Source of the DNA: Paludibacteraceae bacterium
GTDB taxonomy: Bacteria > Bacteroidota > Bacteroidia > Bacteroidales > Paludibacteraceae
Length of the DNA: 15,235 nucleotides
Assembly: GCA_017402895.1 (NCBI GenBank)
Contig: JAFPLG010000185.1
Span: 1-15,235 of the forward strand
Direction of reading: 5' to 3'
Every line of letters begins with the position of its first letter. Positions within the stretch are counted from its first letter, which is position 1. This document shows positions 6,186 to 14,036 of this stretch, piece by piece. The notes under the pieces are model-generated. The model was not told where the DNA came from. It saw nothing but the letters and a program-made list of their open reading frames with translations, and did not search any database. The position numbers and the translations under genes were made by a program.

Positions 6186-6236
6186 CAACGTGAAAATATG
6201 TGCATATACTATTAATCATTCAAATACTCAACTTTT

Positions 6237-7721
6237 ATGAAAAAAGCACTCAACAAGCAGACAGCGCCTAAGAGCGTAATGCCTGAGAAAATCATCCAAT
6301 TCGGAGAGGGCAACTTCCTGCGCGCCTTCGTCGACTGGATCGTATGGAACATGAACGCTAAGACCAATTTCAATGGTTCCGTGGCTGTTGTTCAGCCGAT
6401 TGAACGAGGTATGGTGGATTGGCTCAACGGACAGGACTGCTTGTATCATGTCAACCTCCAGGGGCGATTGGACGGCAAGGCTGTTAACTCGCTCGAGCGC
6501 ATCGATGTTATCTCGCGTGCTCTGAATCCGTACAGCCAAAATGCTGCATTCATGGCGCTAGCTGACCAGCCCGACATCCGCTTCGTGATCTCCAATACCA
6601 CCGAGGCAGGTATCACCTTCGATCCGTCTTGCAAGTTCACCGACGCACCGGCAAGTGCGTATCCTGGCAAGTTGGTTCAGCTCCTCTTCCGTCGCTACAA
6701 GACCTTCAATGGCTGCCCTAGCAAGGGGTTAATATTCATGCCGTGTGAGTTGATTTTCCTCAATGGTCACCACCTGAAAGATTGTATCCGCAAGTATATC
6801 GAACTCTGGAAGGATGACTTCGGAGCCGACTATCAGGGTTTCAAGGAGTGGTTTGAGAAATACAACTATGTTTGCGCTACGCTCGTTGACCGTATCGTTC
6901 CAGGCTTCCCGCGCAAGGATATCGCAGAAATCCAGGAGAAAGTGGGCTATGCCGACAATCTGGTTGTTCAGGCCGAGATATTCCATCTCTGGGTAATTGA
7001 AAAACCCGAGAATATGTCGATTGCCGAACTGGAGGCTGAGTTCCCGGCAAACAAAGCAGGTCTGAATGTGCTGATTGCAGAGAGCGAGAAACCGTACCAC
7101 GAGCGCAAAGTGACCTTGCTCAATGGCCCGCATACCGTGCTCAGTCCGGTTACCTACCTCAGTGGCGTCAATATCGTACGTGATGCTTGCAACCATGAGA
7201 TTCTGGGTAAGTATATCCACAAGGTGATGTTCGAAGAGTTGCTCGAGACACTCAACCTGCCGAAGGACGAGTTGAAGGCTTATGGCGAGTCTGTCCTCGA
7301 GCGCTTCAACAACCCATATGTAGACCACGCTGTTACCTCTATCATGCTGAATTCGTTCCCGAAATTCGAGACGCGCGATCTGCCGGGTCTTAAGACCTAT
7401 CTCGAGCGTAAGGGCGAACTGCCTAAGGGCCTCGTGCTCGGTTTGGCAGCCATTATTACCTACTACAAGGGTGGTACCCGTGCAGATGGTGCTCCTATCG
7501 AGCCGAACGATGCACAGGAGATTATGGACCTGCTGAAGCAACTCTGGGCTACGGGCGATACCCGCAAGGTGGCTGAGGGTGTGCTGGGTGCTACCGACAT
7601 CATCTGGAAGGAGTCGAAGGAGAACCTGAATAAGATTCCTGGCCTGACCGATATGGTAGTCGGCTTCCTCAACGACATCCAGAGCAAGGGTATGCTCGAA
7701 ACCGTTAAATCGATTCTCTAA
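6237..7721 (+). CDS. uxaB: tagaturonate reductase (altronate oxidoreductase)
   Basis: This 494-residue protein belongs to the mannitol-dehydrogenase/long-chain polyol dehydrogenase family and matches UxaB (E. coli form about 483 residues). It reduces D-tagaturonate to D-altronate with NADH in the cytoplasm, the second step of galacturonate catabolism. The N-terminal Rossmann-type signature is IIQFGEGNFLRAFVDW (19-34). The family catalytic pattern K-x4-N-x2-H appears as KVTLLNGPH with K291, N296 and H299. EKPENMSIAELEAEFP (about 255-270) is the segment after the nucleotide-binding half. ATG 6237 agrees with the family N-terminus. uxaA follows after 20 bases of tandem repeat in the same operon; uxaC, kdgK and kdgA are not in the window. 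Confidence 0.95.
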   Translation: MKKALNKQTAPKSVMPEKIIQFGEGNFLRAFVDWIVWNMNAKTNFNGSVAVVQPIERGMVDWLNGQDCLYHVNLQGRLDGKAVNSLERIDVISRALNPYSQNAAFMALADQPDIRFVISNTTEAGITFDPSCKFTDAPASAYPGKLVQLLFRRYKTFNGCPSKGLIFMPCELIFLNGHHLKDCIRKYIELWKDDFGADYQGFKEWFEKYNYVCATLVDRIVPGFPRKDIAEIQEKVGYADNLVVQAEIFHLWVIEKPENMSIAELEAEFPANKAGLNVLIAESEKPYHERKVTLLNGPHTVLSPVTYLSGVNIVRDACNHEILGKYIHKVMFEELLETLNLPKDELKAYGESVLERFNNPYVDHAVTSIMLNSFPKFETRDLPGLKTYLERKGELPKGLVLGLAAIITYYKGGTRADGAPIEPNDAQEIMDLLKQLWATGDTRKVAEGVLGATDIIWKESKENLNKIPGLTDMVVGFLNDIQSKGMLETVKSIL

Positions 7722-7747
7722 CGACCAACGACTAACGACTAATGACT
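7720..7747. repeat. four 7-base tandem repeats at the uxaB/uxaA junction
   Basis: AACGACC, AACGACT, AACGACT and AATGACT run head to tail. The first copy begins inside the uxaB stop codon (7719-7721) and the last contains the uxaA start codon (7742-7744). The junctions between units read CTAAC, so successive copies place TAA (and TAG on the other strand) in successive frames. Confidence 0.9.
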
Positions 7748-9223
7748 AGTGTCCTGAAAATCAATCCTGCCGACAATGTGGTTGTAGCTATACAGCCTCA
7801 GTCGGCAGGTGCCGTTATAGAAGTGGATGGCCGTCAGATTACCGTCCTTGAAGATGTGCCTGCTGGCCATAAGATCGCTATTGCCGATCTGGCTGAGGGT
7901 GAGAATGTGATCAAGTACGGATTCCCTATTGGCCATGCTCGCGAGGCGAAGAAAGCCGGCTCGTGGATGAACGAGAACAATATCAAGACCAATCTGGCCG
8001 GACTGCTCTCCTACGAGTACCATCCGCGTGAGGTCATTCTTGACATCCCTAACGAGAACCGTACCTTCATGGGCTATCGTCGCCGCGATGGCCAAGTCGG
8101 TATTCGCAACGAGGTGTGGATCATCCCTACCGTTGGTTGCGTCAACGGTATCGTCCAGAAGTGCGCTGAGCGCCTCCGTGCGGAGACAGGCGCCGACAAT
8201 ATTTTTGCTTTCCCGCACAACTACGGCTGCTCTCAGTTGGGTGACGACCATGAGAATACCAAGAAGATTTTGCGCGACATGGTCCATCATCCCAATGCCG
8301 GCGCTATTCTCGTTGTTGGACTCGGATGCGAGAACAACCAGCCGGATGTCTTTCGTGAGTTCTGCGGCGAGATCGACGAAGACCGCGTGCGTTTTGTCGT
8401 TTCGCAGAAGATCCAGGGAGATGAGGTGGAGTACTGCATGCCTATTCTGCGCGAGTTATATGCTAAGACGCAGCAGGATAAGCGTGAAGCTTGTCCGCTT
8501 AGCGAACTGCGCGTAGGTCTTAAGTGTGGTGGCTCGGATGGCTTCTCCGGCATTACGGCCAATCCTCTCTTGGGTTGCCTGAGCGACTGGCTCGTTGCTC
8601 AAGGCGGCACCACCGTCCTGACCGAAGTGCCTGAGATGTTTGGTGCCGAGACCATACTAATGGATCGTTGCGCAAATCGCGAACTTTTCGACCAGACCGT
8701 CTCCCTCATCAACGACTTTAAGGATTATTTCCTTTCCCATGGTGAGCCTGTAGGCGAGAATCCCTCACCGGGAAACAAAGCCGGCGGAATATCTACGCTC
8801 GAGGACAAGGCGCTCGGCTGCACCCAGAAGTGCGGTAAGTCGCTTGTCCGCGGCGTAATGCCTTATGGCGAGCGCCTCCAGATCAAAGGGCTCAATCTGC
8901 TCTCCGCTCCGGGCAACGACTTAGTGGCTTCTACAGCCCTTGCGTCTTGCGGATGCCATATGGTCCTCTTTACAACCGGCCGCGGCACGCCGTTCGGCAC
9001 TTATGTACCTACTATGAAGATATCCACCAACTCGGCTCTTTATCAGAACAAACCACGGTGGATCGACTTCAATGCAGGCGTGATTGCCGAGGGTGAACCG
9101 ATGGACGAGGTGGCACGTCGCTTTGCTGATTTCGTCATCGAGGTGGCAAACGGACGCGAGGTCAACAACGAACGTAACGGCTACCATGAGATAGCTATCT
9201 TTAAGAATGGTGTTACCTTATAA
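7742..9223 (+). CDS. uxaA: altronate dehydratase
   Basis: The 493-residue protein matches UxaA (E. coli about 495), an iron-dependent enzyme that dehydrates D-altronate to 2-keto-3-deoxygluconate. The N-terminal SAF domain (about 1-90) reads INPADNVVVAIQ and VPAGHKIAIADLAEGENVIKYG. The C-terminal UxaA/GarD catalytic part contains GYRRRDGQVGIRNEVWIIPTVGCVN, FPHNYGCSQLGDDHENT, VVGLGCENNQ, LKCGGSDGFSGITANP, the late LGCTQKCGKS and TTGRGTPFGTYVPTMKIS. The conserved cysteine and histidine positions look intact. The ATG lies inside the tandem repeat right after uxaB, so translation is probably coupled. The product feeds KDG kinase and aldolase encoded elsewhere. A strong terminator closes the operon 20 bases downstream. 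Confidence 0.95.
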   Translation: MTSVLKINPADNVVVAIQPQSAGAVIEVDGRQITVLEDVPAGHKIAIADLAEGENVIKYGFPIGHAREAKKAGSWMNENNIKTNLAGLLSYEYHPREVILDIPNENRTFMGYRRRDGQVGIRNEVWIIPTVGCVNGIVQKCAERLRAETGADNIFAFPHNYGCSQLGDDHENTKKILRDMVHHPNAGAILVVGLGCENNQPDVFREFCGEIDEDRVRFVVSQKIQGDEVEYCMPILRELYAKTQQDKREACPLSELRVGLKCGGSDGFSGITANPLLGCLSDWLVAQGGTTVLTEVPEMFGAETILMDRCANRELFDQTVSLINDFKDYFLSHGEPVGENPSPGNKAGGISTLEDKALGCTQKCGKSLVRGVMPYGERLQIKGLNLLSAPGNDLVASTALASCGCHMVLFTTGRGTPFGTYVPTMKISTNSALYQNKPRWIDFNAGVIAEGEPMDEVARRFADFVIEVANGREVNNERNGYHEIAIFKNGVTL

Positions 9224-9242
9224 TAATTAGTCGCACACGCAC

Positions 9243-9280
9243 ACACGCACGAGATTCCGTCTTGTGCGTGTATTCTTTTT
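9243..9280 (+). terminator. intrinsic terminator after uxaA
   Basis: ACACGCAC (9243-9250) pairs with GTGCGTGT (9264-9271) and the stem continues through four inner pairs, one of them G-T, to a five-base loop (9255-9259). ATTCTTTTT follows. The comF start codon lies four bases beyond the T run. Confidence 0.82.
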
Positions 9281-9284
9281 GCCT

Positions 9285-9971
9285 ATGTTACTGTTCGATA
9301 GCCTGCTTTCCGTCTTTTTTCCAAATCGATGTGCTTTTTGTGGGCGATATGTGGATGAGGCAAACTCAACCATCTGCCCCTCTTGTCTCGCGGCCCTGCC
9401 TCGTACCGAGCAAGCTCGGTTGCGCCAAAATAGCACGGAGATGCTCTTTCGCGATGTGCCACATGTGCTATCTGCTGCCGCTTTCCTCTTCTATGACCAT
9501 GATTCTACCTTCCGCCACGCTATCCATCAGCTTAAATACAACGAGCGTCCTGAAGTCGCTCGTGAGTTGGCGTGCATAGCGGCCGAAGAGTTTCAGGCCG
9601 ATGAGTTCTTCGCCGGAGTGGATGTGATTATGCCTGTACCGCTTCATCCTCGTCGTTTCCGCCAACGAGGCTACAACCAGTCCGAATGGATCGCTCGCGG
9701 TCTGAGCAAGGTCACCGGTATTCCTATCGACACCTCTCATCTCTTCCGAACCCGTAACAACCCTAAACAGGCGCTGCTCCAATCCGATCGCCGAGCCGAT
9801 AATGTGCAGGACATCTTTGCCGTCTCCCATCCCGATGAACTCTACCATCGCCACATCCTCCTCGTGGATGATATTATCACTACCGGATCTACGATTCGCT
9901 CTTGTCTCCAGACCATGACAGCCTTTCGGGGAAGCTGTTTTAGCGTTTTTGCGCTCGGAAAAGCACGCTAA
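9285..9971 (+). CDS. comF: ComF-family phosphoribosyltransferase-like protein
   Basis: The 228-residue protein has the ComF layout: an N-terminal zinc-binding knot with C16, C19, C31 and C34 (RCAFCG and CPSC), a central HQLKYNERPEVARELA segment, VPLHPRRFRQRGYNQSE, and a phosphoribosyltransferase PRPP motif ILLVDDIITTGST at about 191-203. ComF proteins act in uptake and processing of transforming DNA in naturally competent bacteria, but most bacteria carry homologues and the biochemistry is not settled. I chose ATG 9285 over a GTG at 9264, because the latter sits in the 3' arm of the upstream terminator hairpin. I see no promoter of the usual form directly upstream, so expression may depend on read-through. 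Confidence 0.9.
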   Translation: MLLFDSLLSVFFPNRCAFCGRYVDEANSTICPSCLAALPRTEQARLRQNSTEMLFRDVPHVLSAAAFLFYDHDSTFRHAIHQLKYNERPEVARELACIAAEEFQADEFFAGVDVIMPVPLHPRRFRQRGYNQSEWIARGLSKVTGIPIDTSHLFRTRNNPKQALLQSDRRADNVQDIFAVSHPDELYHRHILLVDDIITTGSTIRSCLQTMTAFRGSCFSVFALGKAR

Positions 9972-9974
9972 CTA

Positions 9975-10005
9975 TTGCGTATGTCGTAAATTTGCAGTAA
10001 CTTTG
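9975..10005 (+). promoter_or_regulatory. promoter of nadB
   Basis: TTG (9975-9977), 20 bases, TAACTTTG (9998-10005). It begins three bases after the comF stop and predicts a leader of about 29 bases. Confidence 0.78.
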
Positions 10006-10016
10006 CACCGTTTTTC

Positions 10017-10030
10017 AGCGGGAGACCGCT
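10017..10030 (+). promoter_or_regulatory. small GNRA-loop hairpin in the nadB leader
   Basis: AGCGG and CCGCT enclose the tetraloop GAGA, a GNRA-type loop. The hairpin ends seven bases before the nadB ATG, where it could influence ribosome binding. It is short and may be incidental. Confidence 0.4.
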
Positions 10031-10037
10031 TTCAGAT

Positions 10038-11639
10038 ATGATTCGTAAGTATGATTTTCTGATTATCGGCGGAGGTGTCGCCGGTATGAGTTACGCACTC
10101 CAGATAGCGCGTACTGGTCGTTATCGTATAGCCCTTTGCTGTAAGACATCCCTCGAGGAGGCCAATACGGCTAAGGCGCAGGGCGGTATCGCTTCTGTCA
10201 CCAATCTTATGGTAGACGATTTTGAGAAGCATATTCATGATACGATGGTGGCTGGAGATTGGTTGTCCGATCCCCAAGCCGTAGAGCAGGTGGTACGCAA
10301 TGCACCACAGGCTATCCGTGAACTGGTGCAGTGGGGTGTCAATTTTGACAAGAAAGAGGATGGCACTTTCGATCTCCATCGCGAGGGCGGACACTCCGAG
10401 TTCCGTATCCTCCACCATGCGGATGATACTGGCGCCGAGATCCAGCGCGGACTGATGGCTGCCGTGCGCAGCAATCCCTATATTGAGGTGCTTGAGAATC
10501 ATTTTGCGGTGGAAATCATCACCCAGCACCACCTCGGCATGCGCGTGACGCGCCGTACACCCGATATAGAATGTTACGGAGCCTATGTGCTCAATCCCGA
10601 AACCCAAAAGATAGATACTTTCCTTAGCCGCGTTACGCTTATGGCGACGGGTGGCACGGGTGCCGTTTATGCCACTACTACCAATCCCGAGATTGCTACC
10701 GGCGATGGTATAGCAATGGTGTATCGCGCCAAGGGAATGGTCAAGGACATGGAGTTCGTTCAGTTCCATCCAACCTCTCTCTTCAATCCCCAGGAAACCC
10801 ATCCGGCATATCTGATTACCGAAGCTATGCGCGGTTATGGTGGTATTCTGCGTCTGCCTAACGGCGAGGAGTTTATGCAGAAGTACGACCCGCGTCTATC
10901 CTTGGCGCCGCGCGATATCGTAGCTCGAGCCATCGATAATGAGATGAAGATTCATGCTATCGATCATGTCTGCCTCGATGTTACCCACAAGGATCCGGAG
11001 GAGACCAAGCATCATTTCCCTAATATCTACGCCAAGTGCCTGAGTATCGGTATCGATATTACCAAGGACTATATCCCTGTCGCCCCCTGTGCTCATTATA
11101 TGTGCGGTGGTATCAAGGTTAATCTTGATGGAGAGAGCACGATCCATCGTCTCTACGCCGTGGGTGAGTGCTCGTGCACCGGCCTGCACGGTGGTAACCG
11201 ACTGGCCAGCAACTCTCTCATCGAGGCCGTCGTTTATGCGGATGCTGCGGCTAAACATAGTCTTGGTGTAGTGGACCAGTACGATTGGAATGATGCCGTT
11301 CCGGAGTGGAACGACGAAGGCACTCTCTCTAATGAGGAACGCGTGCTTATCGCCCAGGACGTGCGTGAGGTAGGTCAGATTATGTCCACTTATGTAGGTA
11401 TCGTTCGTTCCGATCTGCGTCTGCGCCGTGCATGGGAACGTCTCGACCTCCTCTACGAGGAGACCGAAGACCTCTTCAAGCGCGTCAAGGCTACGCGCGA
11501 TATATGCGAATTGCGTAATATGATCAATGTGGGCTACCTCATCACGCGCCAGGCCATCGAGCGCAAAGAGAGCCGTGGTCTCCACTACTCGATCGATTAT
11601 CCCAAACTTGAATCCGACCATCCACAAGAGGTCTGGTAA
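10038..11639 (+). CDS. nadB: L-aspartate oxidase
   Basis: This 533-residue FAD enzyme oxidises L-aspartate to iminoaspartate, the first step of de novo NAD synthesis; it can use fumarate or oxygen as electron acceptor, and NadA uses the product. The FAD-binding glycine motif is IIGGGVAG (9-16), followed by AKAQGGIAS (45-53). Active-site residues known from E. coli NadB appear to be conserved: E121 (HSEFR), H244 (QFHPTS), R292 (LAPRDIVARA), H353 (APCAHYMCGGI) and R388 (GLHGGNRLASNSL). These distinguish it from other members of the fumarate reductase/succinate dehydrogenase flavoprotein family. nadA and nadC, often neighbours, are not in this window. The NlpC/P60 gene begins three bases after the stop and in the same frame. 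Confidence 0.96.
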   Translation: MIRKYDFLIIGGGVAGMSYALQIARTGRYRIALCCKTSLEEANTAKAQGGIASVTNLMVDDFEKHIHDTMVAGDWLSDPQAVEQVVRNAPQAIRELVQWGVNFDKKEDGTFDLHREGGHSEFRILHHADDTGAEIQRGLMAAVRSNPYIEVLENHFAVEIITQHHLGMRVTRRTPDIECYGAYVLNPETQKIDTFLSRVTLMATGGTGAVYATTTNPEIATGDGIAMVYRAKGMVKDMEFVQFHPTSLFNPQETHPAYLITEAMRGYGGILRLPNGEEFMQKYDPRLSLAPRDIVARAIDNEMKIHAIDHVCLDVTHKDPEETKHHFPNIYAKCLSIGIDITKDYIPVAPCAHYMCGGIKVNLDGESTIHRLYAVGECSCTGLHGGNRLASNSLIEAVVYADAAAKHSLGVVDQYDWNDAVPEWNDEGTLSNEERVLIAQDVREVGQIMSTYVGIVRSDLRLRRAWERLDLLYEETEDLFKRVKATRDICELRNMINVGYLITRQAIERKESRGLHYSIDYPKLESDHPQEVW

Positions 11640-11642
11640 CTG

Positions 11643-12449
11643 ATGAAAGCCATTATCTTACATAGCATCGTTCCCGTCCGAAAAGATCCGGCCGAGGAGA
11701 GTGAACAGTTGACCCAACTTATGTTTGGTGAGACCTGTACTATCTTGGAAGAAGTACCGCGCTGGAAGCGCATCAAGTCTGACTTGGATGGACAGATCGG
11801 ATGGGTCGATTTTAAGATGATCACCTCGATGTCTCCGGCCGAGTACCGCGACTACGCGCCTCAATGGAAGCAGACGACGGCTCGCGTATGTTTTCCCGTA
11901 GCCTTTGCGGTGAGTGGTAACAATGGTCAAACGGTTCCACTCTCTATCGGAACACGTCTGCCGGATTACAGAGATGGCCAGTTCTCTGTGCTGGGTGTCC
12001 CCTTCCGTATCCAACCGGATATGGTGGCGGCTAATTTTCTCGATTTGAACGAGCAAAACCTGATGCGTGTTACTCGCTTTATGCTCAATGTGCCCTACCT
12101 ATGGGGCGGAAAGAGTTCCCTGGGTATGGATTGCTCCGGTTTCACCCAGATTATCCATTCTCTTTTTGGACACAACTTACTCCGCAATGCGCGTGAACAG
12201 ATTACCCAGGGACGTGCGATTAGTTCGCTTCGCTCCGTTCGTCCAGGCGACTTGGCTTTCTTCGACCATGAGGATGGTCGTATCACCCATGTCGGTCTCT
12301 TGCTCGATTCCGAGCGCATCATGCATTGCTCCGGTCGAATTAAGATAGAGAGAATCGACCAATCCGGCATTTGGTCTGTCGAATTGGCCGATCCTTCTCA
12401 GCCTGAGGGTATTCTTACCCACCACCTCGCCGGTATACGGCGGTATTGA
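11643..12449 (+). CDS. NlpC/P60 cysteine peptidase, YkfC-like muropeptide endopeptidase without signal peptide
   Basis: The 268-residue protein has N-terminal SH3-type segments (about 1-130, including WKRIKSDLDGQIGWVDF) and a C-terminal NlpC/P60 domain. The catalytic cysteine is C164 in LGMDCSGFTQ, the general base H216 in THVGLLL, and the third polar residue H228 in IMHCSGR. The order matches gamma-D-glutamyl-L-diamino acid endopeptidases such as Bacillus YkfC, which cut muropeptide-derived peptides. There is no signal peptide, and none can be added, because the in-frame nadB stop (11637-11639) lies two codons before the ATG. It should therefore act in the cytoplasm on recycled peptides. It is probably co-transcribed with nadB. 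Its end meets the convergent zinc-ribbon gene with one base between them. Confidence 0.9.
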   Translation: MKAIILHSIVPVRKDPAEESEQLTQLMFGETCTILEEVPRWKRIKSDLDGQIGWVDFKMITSMSPAEYRDYAPQWKQTTARVCFPVAFAVSGNNGQTVPLSIGTRLPDYRDGQFSVLGVPFRIQPDMVAANFLDLNEQNLMRVTRFMLNVPYLWGGKSSLGMDCSGFTQIIHSLFGHNLLRNAREQITQGRAISSLRSVRPGDLAFFDHEDGRITHVGLLLDSERIMHCSGRIKIERIDQSGIWSVELADPSQPEGILTHHLAGIRRY

Positions 12450-12450
12450 T

Positions 12451-13203
12451 TTAGCGCTTCTTGCTATCGATCTCCGGATCTACCAAGATACGTCCGCAGA
12501 ACTCGCAAACGATGATTTTCTTTCTGAGACGGATATCTACCTGACGCTGTGCAGGTATCTTGCTGTGGCAACCACCACAACTATCACGCTCTACCTTCAC
12601 TACGGCGAGTCCATTTCGTGCATTCTTGCGGATACGCTTAAATGCGCTTAGCAGTCGCTCATCGATATGACGCTCCAATTCTGCCGAACGAACCATCAGC
12701 GCCTCGGTGTCCGACTTGGTCTCAGCCAGAATCGCATCCAGCTCGTTGCGCTTCTGCTCCAGATCTACGGTCTTCTCTTCGATGTCGCTTACGGTCTTTG
12801 CCTTGTCCTCACGACGAGCCTCCAAATCAGCAGTCAGTTGCTTCATCTTCTTCTGACAAAGCTCAATGTCCAGTTGCTGATACTCAATTTCCTTGTTCAG
12901 GTTGTCGAACTCGCGGTTGTTCCTTACCTCTTTCTGCTGTTCTTCGTAGCGCGAGATGCTGGCCAGCGCGTTCTCAGAACGTACACGCAGATCCGACATG
13001 CGAACCTCCATATCCTTGATCTCAGCCTCGATATTCTGCAGACGGGTGCGCAGACCTTCAATCTCGTCGCCCATGTCCTTAACTTCCTGCGGCAGCTCGC
13101 CGGCCAGGGTGCGCAACTCATCGATGCGCGAATCTACTTTCTGCAACTCATTGAGGGTCTTCAGTTTCTCCTCAACGGTCAATTCTTTTTCTTGTCTTGC
13201 CAT
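12451..13203 (-). CDS. COG1579-type coiled-coil protein with C4 zinc ribbon
   Basis: The 250-residue product is a long antiparallel coiled coil (about 10-190, rich in E, K, L, R and Q, with NREFDNLNKEIEYQQLDIE) followed by a zinc ribbon with C209, C212, C233 and C236 (CGGCHSKIP and CEFCGRILVDPE). This matches the COG1579/zf-RING_7 family, seen in Helicobacter and in Bacteroidota as a putative nucleic-acid-binding protein of unknown function. The ribbon, with basic residues around RLRKKI, is consistent with nucleic-acid or protein binding. It lies 15 bases after nif3 and is the last gene of the DUF5606-nif3 operon. Convergent with the NlpC/P60 gene at its 3' end. Confidence 0.9.
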   Translation of the reverse strand: MARQEKELTVEEKLKTLNELQKVDSRIDELRTLAGELPQEVKDMGDEIEGLRTRLQNIEAEIKDMEVRMSDLRVRSENALASISRYEEQQKEVRNNREFDNLNKEIEYQQLDIELCQKKMKQLTADLEARREDKAKTVSDIEEKTVDLEQKRNELDAILAETKSDTEALMVRSAELERHIDERLLSAFKRIRKNARNGLAVVKVERDSCGGCHSKIPAQRQVDIRLRKKIIVCEFCGRILVDPEIDSKKR

Positions 13204-13218
13204 AATATATAATGTTTT

Positions 13219-13995
13219 TTAACTTTCAATTTCCCATTTGATTGGCGAAACGTCTGCTTCACTAATCATGCATTCAACCTCCTTAGGTAGCAGTTCGCGG
13301 AATATATCCCGCGTGAAATGCTCCGATGTCCAATGGTCCATGTCCACCAACATGATTCTGCCTGCAGCAGCCTGAAACTCATGATATTTGCAGTCGGCTG
13401 TCAGGTATACGTCCGCTCCCCGCTCGATAGCAACTTCTGTGAACTCGGCTCCCGAGCCACCGCATATGGCGATGCGTTGTACCAGCTCTTTGCCGCCCTC
13501 TGTGTAGCGTATCCATGGCGCTTCCATGCGCTCTTTGATCCGCCTGAGCAACTCTTCTTGCTCGATAGGTTCGCTTAGTTCGCCTATTACGCCCAGTCCG
13601 TATCCCTCGCCGTTTTCTACCAATATGCGGTAGTCGGTCAGCCCAATCCGTTCCGCGATACGTCCGCTAACACCATGCAGATAACTATCCATGGCTGTAT
13701 GACTCGAGTAGATGGCTATGCCTTGGCGTATAGCCTTCTCTACGCAGCGGGCTTGCGGCGTCTGACCGCATACCTGTTTTAGTCCGTGAAAGAGGAGAGG
13801 GTGGTGAGAGATGATTAGTTGGCAACCGCGCATAATGGCTTCATCGACAACAGATTCTGTTACGTCTGTTGTCAGCAGGACGGCCCGTACGTCCATTCCC
13901 GGATCACCCACCTGCATTCCCGAGTTGTCCCATTCTTCTTGGTAACTCAAGGGAGCTACAGATTCTATGCTATTGATGATGGCTCTTAAGAGCAC
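13219..13995 (-). CDS. Nif3/YbgI-family di-metal protein (DUF34)
   Basis: This 258-residue protein is the short form of the Nif3-like family (E. coli YbgI about 247), lacking the inserted middle domain that makes some homologues about 365 residues long. Metal-ligand positions of YbgI are visible: H64 and H65 (IISHHPLLFHG), D103 with H99 nearby (SSHTAMDS), and H221 and E225 (DMDHWTSEHF). Databases often name the family GTP cyclohydrolase 1 type 2, but its true function is unsettled. The start is GTG at 13995 (VLLRAIINSIESVAPLSYQEEWDNSG), which lines up with the usual N-terminus; no in-frame ATG exists nearby. A degenerate 7-base repeat array precedes the start. It is the middle gene of an operon with DUF5606 and COG1579 genes. 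Confidence 0.92.
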   Translation of the reverse strand: MLLRAIINSIESVAPLSYQEEWDNSGMQVGDPGMDVRAVLLTTDVTESVVDEAIMRGCQLIISHHPLLFHGLKQVCGQTPQARCVEKAIRQGIAIYSSHTAMDSYLHGVSGRIAERIGLTDYRILVENGEGYGLGVIGELSEPIEQEELLRRIKERMEAPWIRYTEGGKELVQRIAICGGSGAEFTEVAIERGADVYLTADCKYHEFQAAAGRIMLVDMDHWTSEHFTRDIFRELLPKEVECMISEADVSPIKWEIES

Positions 13996-13996
13996 T

Positions 13997-14024
13997 TGTT
14001 GTCTTTTGTCTTTCGACTTTGAGC
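13997..14024. repeat. four degenerate 7-base repeats at the DUF5606/nif3 junction
   Basis: Read on the minus strand, GCTCAAA, GTCGAAA, GACAAAA and GACAACA run head to tail, ending one base before the nif3 GTG. Positions 1, 5 and 7 are constant. Unlike the other two junction arrays, these units carry no stop codon. Confidence 0.7.
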
Positions 14025-14036
14025 AAAGCGGTCTTT

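Larger units (their letters stand above)
5904..6236. other. divergent regulatory region between the greA operon and uxaB, no gene
   Basis: These 333 bases hold the greA leader hairpin (left), two divergent promoters, and between them an A/T-rich stretch (about 6063-6150) with no coding signal. Short frames on either strand there are lysine- and phenylalanine-rich composition artefacts. Just downstream of the uxaB promoter, 6196-6207 (ATATG-TG-CATAT) is a second small inverted repeat in the roughly 48-base uxaB leader. Confidence 0.7.

Noticed and set aside
6011..6219. Two 60-66 codon frames in the A/T-rich region between greA and uxaB
   Set aside because: They overlap both promoters and have the lysine/phenylalanine-rich composition expected from A/T-rich DNA.
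6729..7541. Long open frame (270 codons) antisense to uxaB, and similar ones antisense to uxaA (7739-8290) and nadB (10032-10802)
   Set aside because: They mirror highly conserved genes on the other strand, match no family I recognise, and have no promoter of the local type.
9264..9284. GTG start for comF
   Set aside because: It sits in the terminator's 3' arm and T run; ATG 9285 gives the usual ComF N-terminus.
12667..13212. Leucine-rich plus-strand frame that looks like a membrane protein
   Set aside because: It is the reverse complement of the COG1579 coiled coil; runs of CTC/CAG/TTG-type codons create false hydrophobic segments.
13982..13993. 12-base perfect palindrome GCTCTTAAGAGC at the nif3 start codon
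   Set aside because: It has no loop, lies mostly in coding sequence and is short enough to be chance.
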